Shown here in pieces: positions 63,496 through 64,000 of a DNA stretch of 64,000 bases. Origin of the DNA: Candidatus Accumulibacter sp. 66-26 (GTDB lineage Bacteria > Pseudomonadota > Gammaproteobacteria > Burkholderiales > Rhodocyclaceae); contig MKUH01000031.1 of assembly GCA_001897745.1 (NCBI GenBank), forward strand, positions 22,827-86,826, written 5' to 3'. Each line of letters begins with the position of its first letter. Position 1 is the first letter of the stretch. The notes under the pieces were generated by a model. It had not been told where the DNA came from, searched no databases, and worked only from the letters and a program-made list of their open reading frames with translations. Both the position numbers and the translations under genes were made by a program.

Positions 63496-64000
63496 ATGCA
63501 CAAGGGAATACTCAAGGCGCGCAACGCGCTGGCGCTGGCAACCCTGCCGTTCGCCATGGGCGCGGCCTTCGCCGCCGACGCCCCGGCGCTGTCGGCGGAA
63601 GCCAAGGCCGCCAGCGGCAAGATCTACTTCGAACGCTGCGCGGGCTGCCACGGCATGCTGCGCAAGGGCGCGACCGGCAAGAATCTTGAGCCGGCGAACA
63701 CCGCCAAGCTGGGTTCGTCGCGTCTCGAAAAGATCATGTCCTACGGCACCGAGGGTGGCATGCCCAACTTCGACGACATCCTGACCAAGGACGAGCTGAA
63801 GAACATGGCGAGCTATCTCCAGATGCCGCCCGAAGCGCCGCCGGAGTGGAGCCTGGCCGACATGAAGGGCACCTGGAAGCTGCACGTCCCGGTCGACCAG
63901 CGTCCGACCAAGAAGATGAACAACGTCAACCTCAACAACATCTTCTCGGTGACGCTGCGCGACGCCGGCGAAGTGGCGCTGATCGACGGCGACACCAAGA
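63496..64000 (+). CDS. nirS: Cytochrome cd1 nitrite reductase NirS, N-terminal part (cut by window edge)
   Basis: Reduces nitrite to NO in the periplasm. The first 168 codons are in the window. A signal peptide (MHKGILKARNALALATLPFA, cleaved near AFAA) precedes the haem-c domain with CAGCHG (C48, C51, H52). YGTEGGMPNFDDIL gives the distal Met region and NMASYLQMPPEAPPEW the linker. The start of the d1 propeller is LNNIFSVTLRDAGEVALIDGD. The rest lies beyond the window. TCAGGAGAAA precedes ATG 63496. It makes this organism a probable denitrifier. Confidence 0.95.
   Translation, partial: MHKGILKARNALALATLPFAMGAAFAADAPALSAEAKAASGKIYFERCAGCHGMLRKGATGKNLEPANTAKLGSSRLEKIMSYGTEGGMPNFDDILTKDELKNMASYLQMPPEAPPEWSLADMKGTWKLHVPVDQRPTKKMNNVNLNNIFSVTLRDAGEVALIDGDTK

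Noticed and set aside
63404..63784. A 126-residue forward frame overlapping nirS
   Set aside because: It is the wrong frame; the correct frame with signal peptide and CAGCH starts at 63496.

Overview
The window is high-GC DNA (roughly two-thirds G+C by eye) with dense, mostly chromosomal housekeeping content. The gene set suggests a denitrifying, respiring betaproteobacterium, most likely of the Rhodocyclales. The clues are a cytochrome cd1 nitrite reductase (nirS) behind an FNR-type box, ccoG, a three-subunit glycolate oxidase, bacteriohemerythrin, an extra IF-1 paralogue, and recurrent TAGAAT/TACAAT-type -10 elements. Lineage is an inference from gene content. I found no rRNA, tRNA, insertion sequence, integrase or CRISPR array.

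Layout. 1-3.6 kb: start of a DUF945/YdgA-like gene, a gene-poor lower-GC gap, an RNase H-fold protein, trmA and a hypothetical. 3.8-10 kb: a J-like membrane protein, a class I methyltransferase, two small unknown genes, a secreted alpha/beta hydrolase, and a lipase/M15 peptidase pair. 10.2-13.7 kb: aroG, a GT39-type membrane glycosyltransferase and a UbiA-family phosphoribosyltransferase. 13.8-18.5 kb: a FliD-like unknown, a small lipoprotein, a manganese (yybP-ykoY) riboswitch with a GDT1-type exporter, an isochorismatase-fold hydrolase, a cobalamin adenosyltransferase, hydroxypyruvate isomerase and bacteriohemerythrin. 18.6-23.4 kb: gntR-glcDEF glycolate oxidation. 23.7-24.8 kb: an unknown gene and a PP2C phosphatase. 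24.9-31.5 kb: a TetR regulator divergent from a complete RND efflux operon. 31.7-39.1 kb: rhlE, aldo/keto reductase, an oxidoreductase-like zinc protein, a cold-shock gene, a second infA, a decayed methyltransferase pseudogene, a lipoprotein, ugpB and ugpQ. 39.2-44.0 kb: alaS and a five-haem cytochrome c. 44.2-48.2 kb: a Nudix gene, azoR-pirin-DedA/rhodanese and a divergent LysR. 48.2-55.7 kb: an unknown gene, an EAL-HDOD protein, and the chain ilvE-zinc finger-waaF-SnoaL-yheT-phosphomannomutase. 55.8-61.1 kb: nudJ-unknown-mnmA-flippase-like-dprE1-dprE2. 61.2-64 kb: a small unknown, ccoG and the start of nirS.

How parts work together. Glycolate is oxidised to glyoxylate by GlcDEF under a FadR-type repressor whose gene carries a perfect palindrome just after its promoter; hydroxypyruvate isomerase lies 0.7 kb away. 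The most intriguing theme is split over two loci. A DPPR-synthase-like UbiA protein with a GT39 transferase lies at 11-14 kb. Convincing DprE1 and DprE2 homologues, the epimerase pair of decaprenylphosphoryl-D-arabinose synthesis, lie with a flippase-like membrane protein at 58-61 kb. Together they suggest a mycobacterial-style D-arabinose donor pathway in this Gram-negative. The other notable novelty is a five-haem cytochrome joining an alcohol-dehydrogenase-type tri-haem module to a TsdA-like di-haem module.
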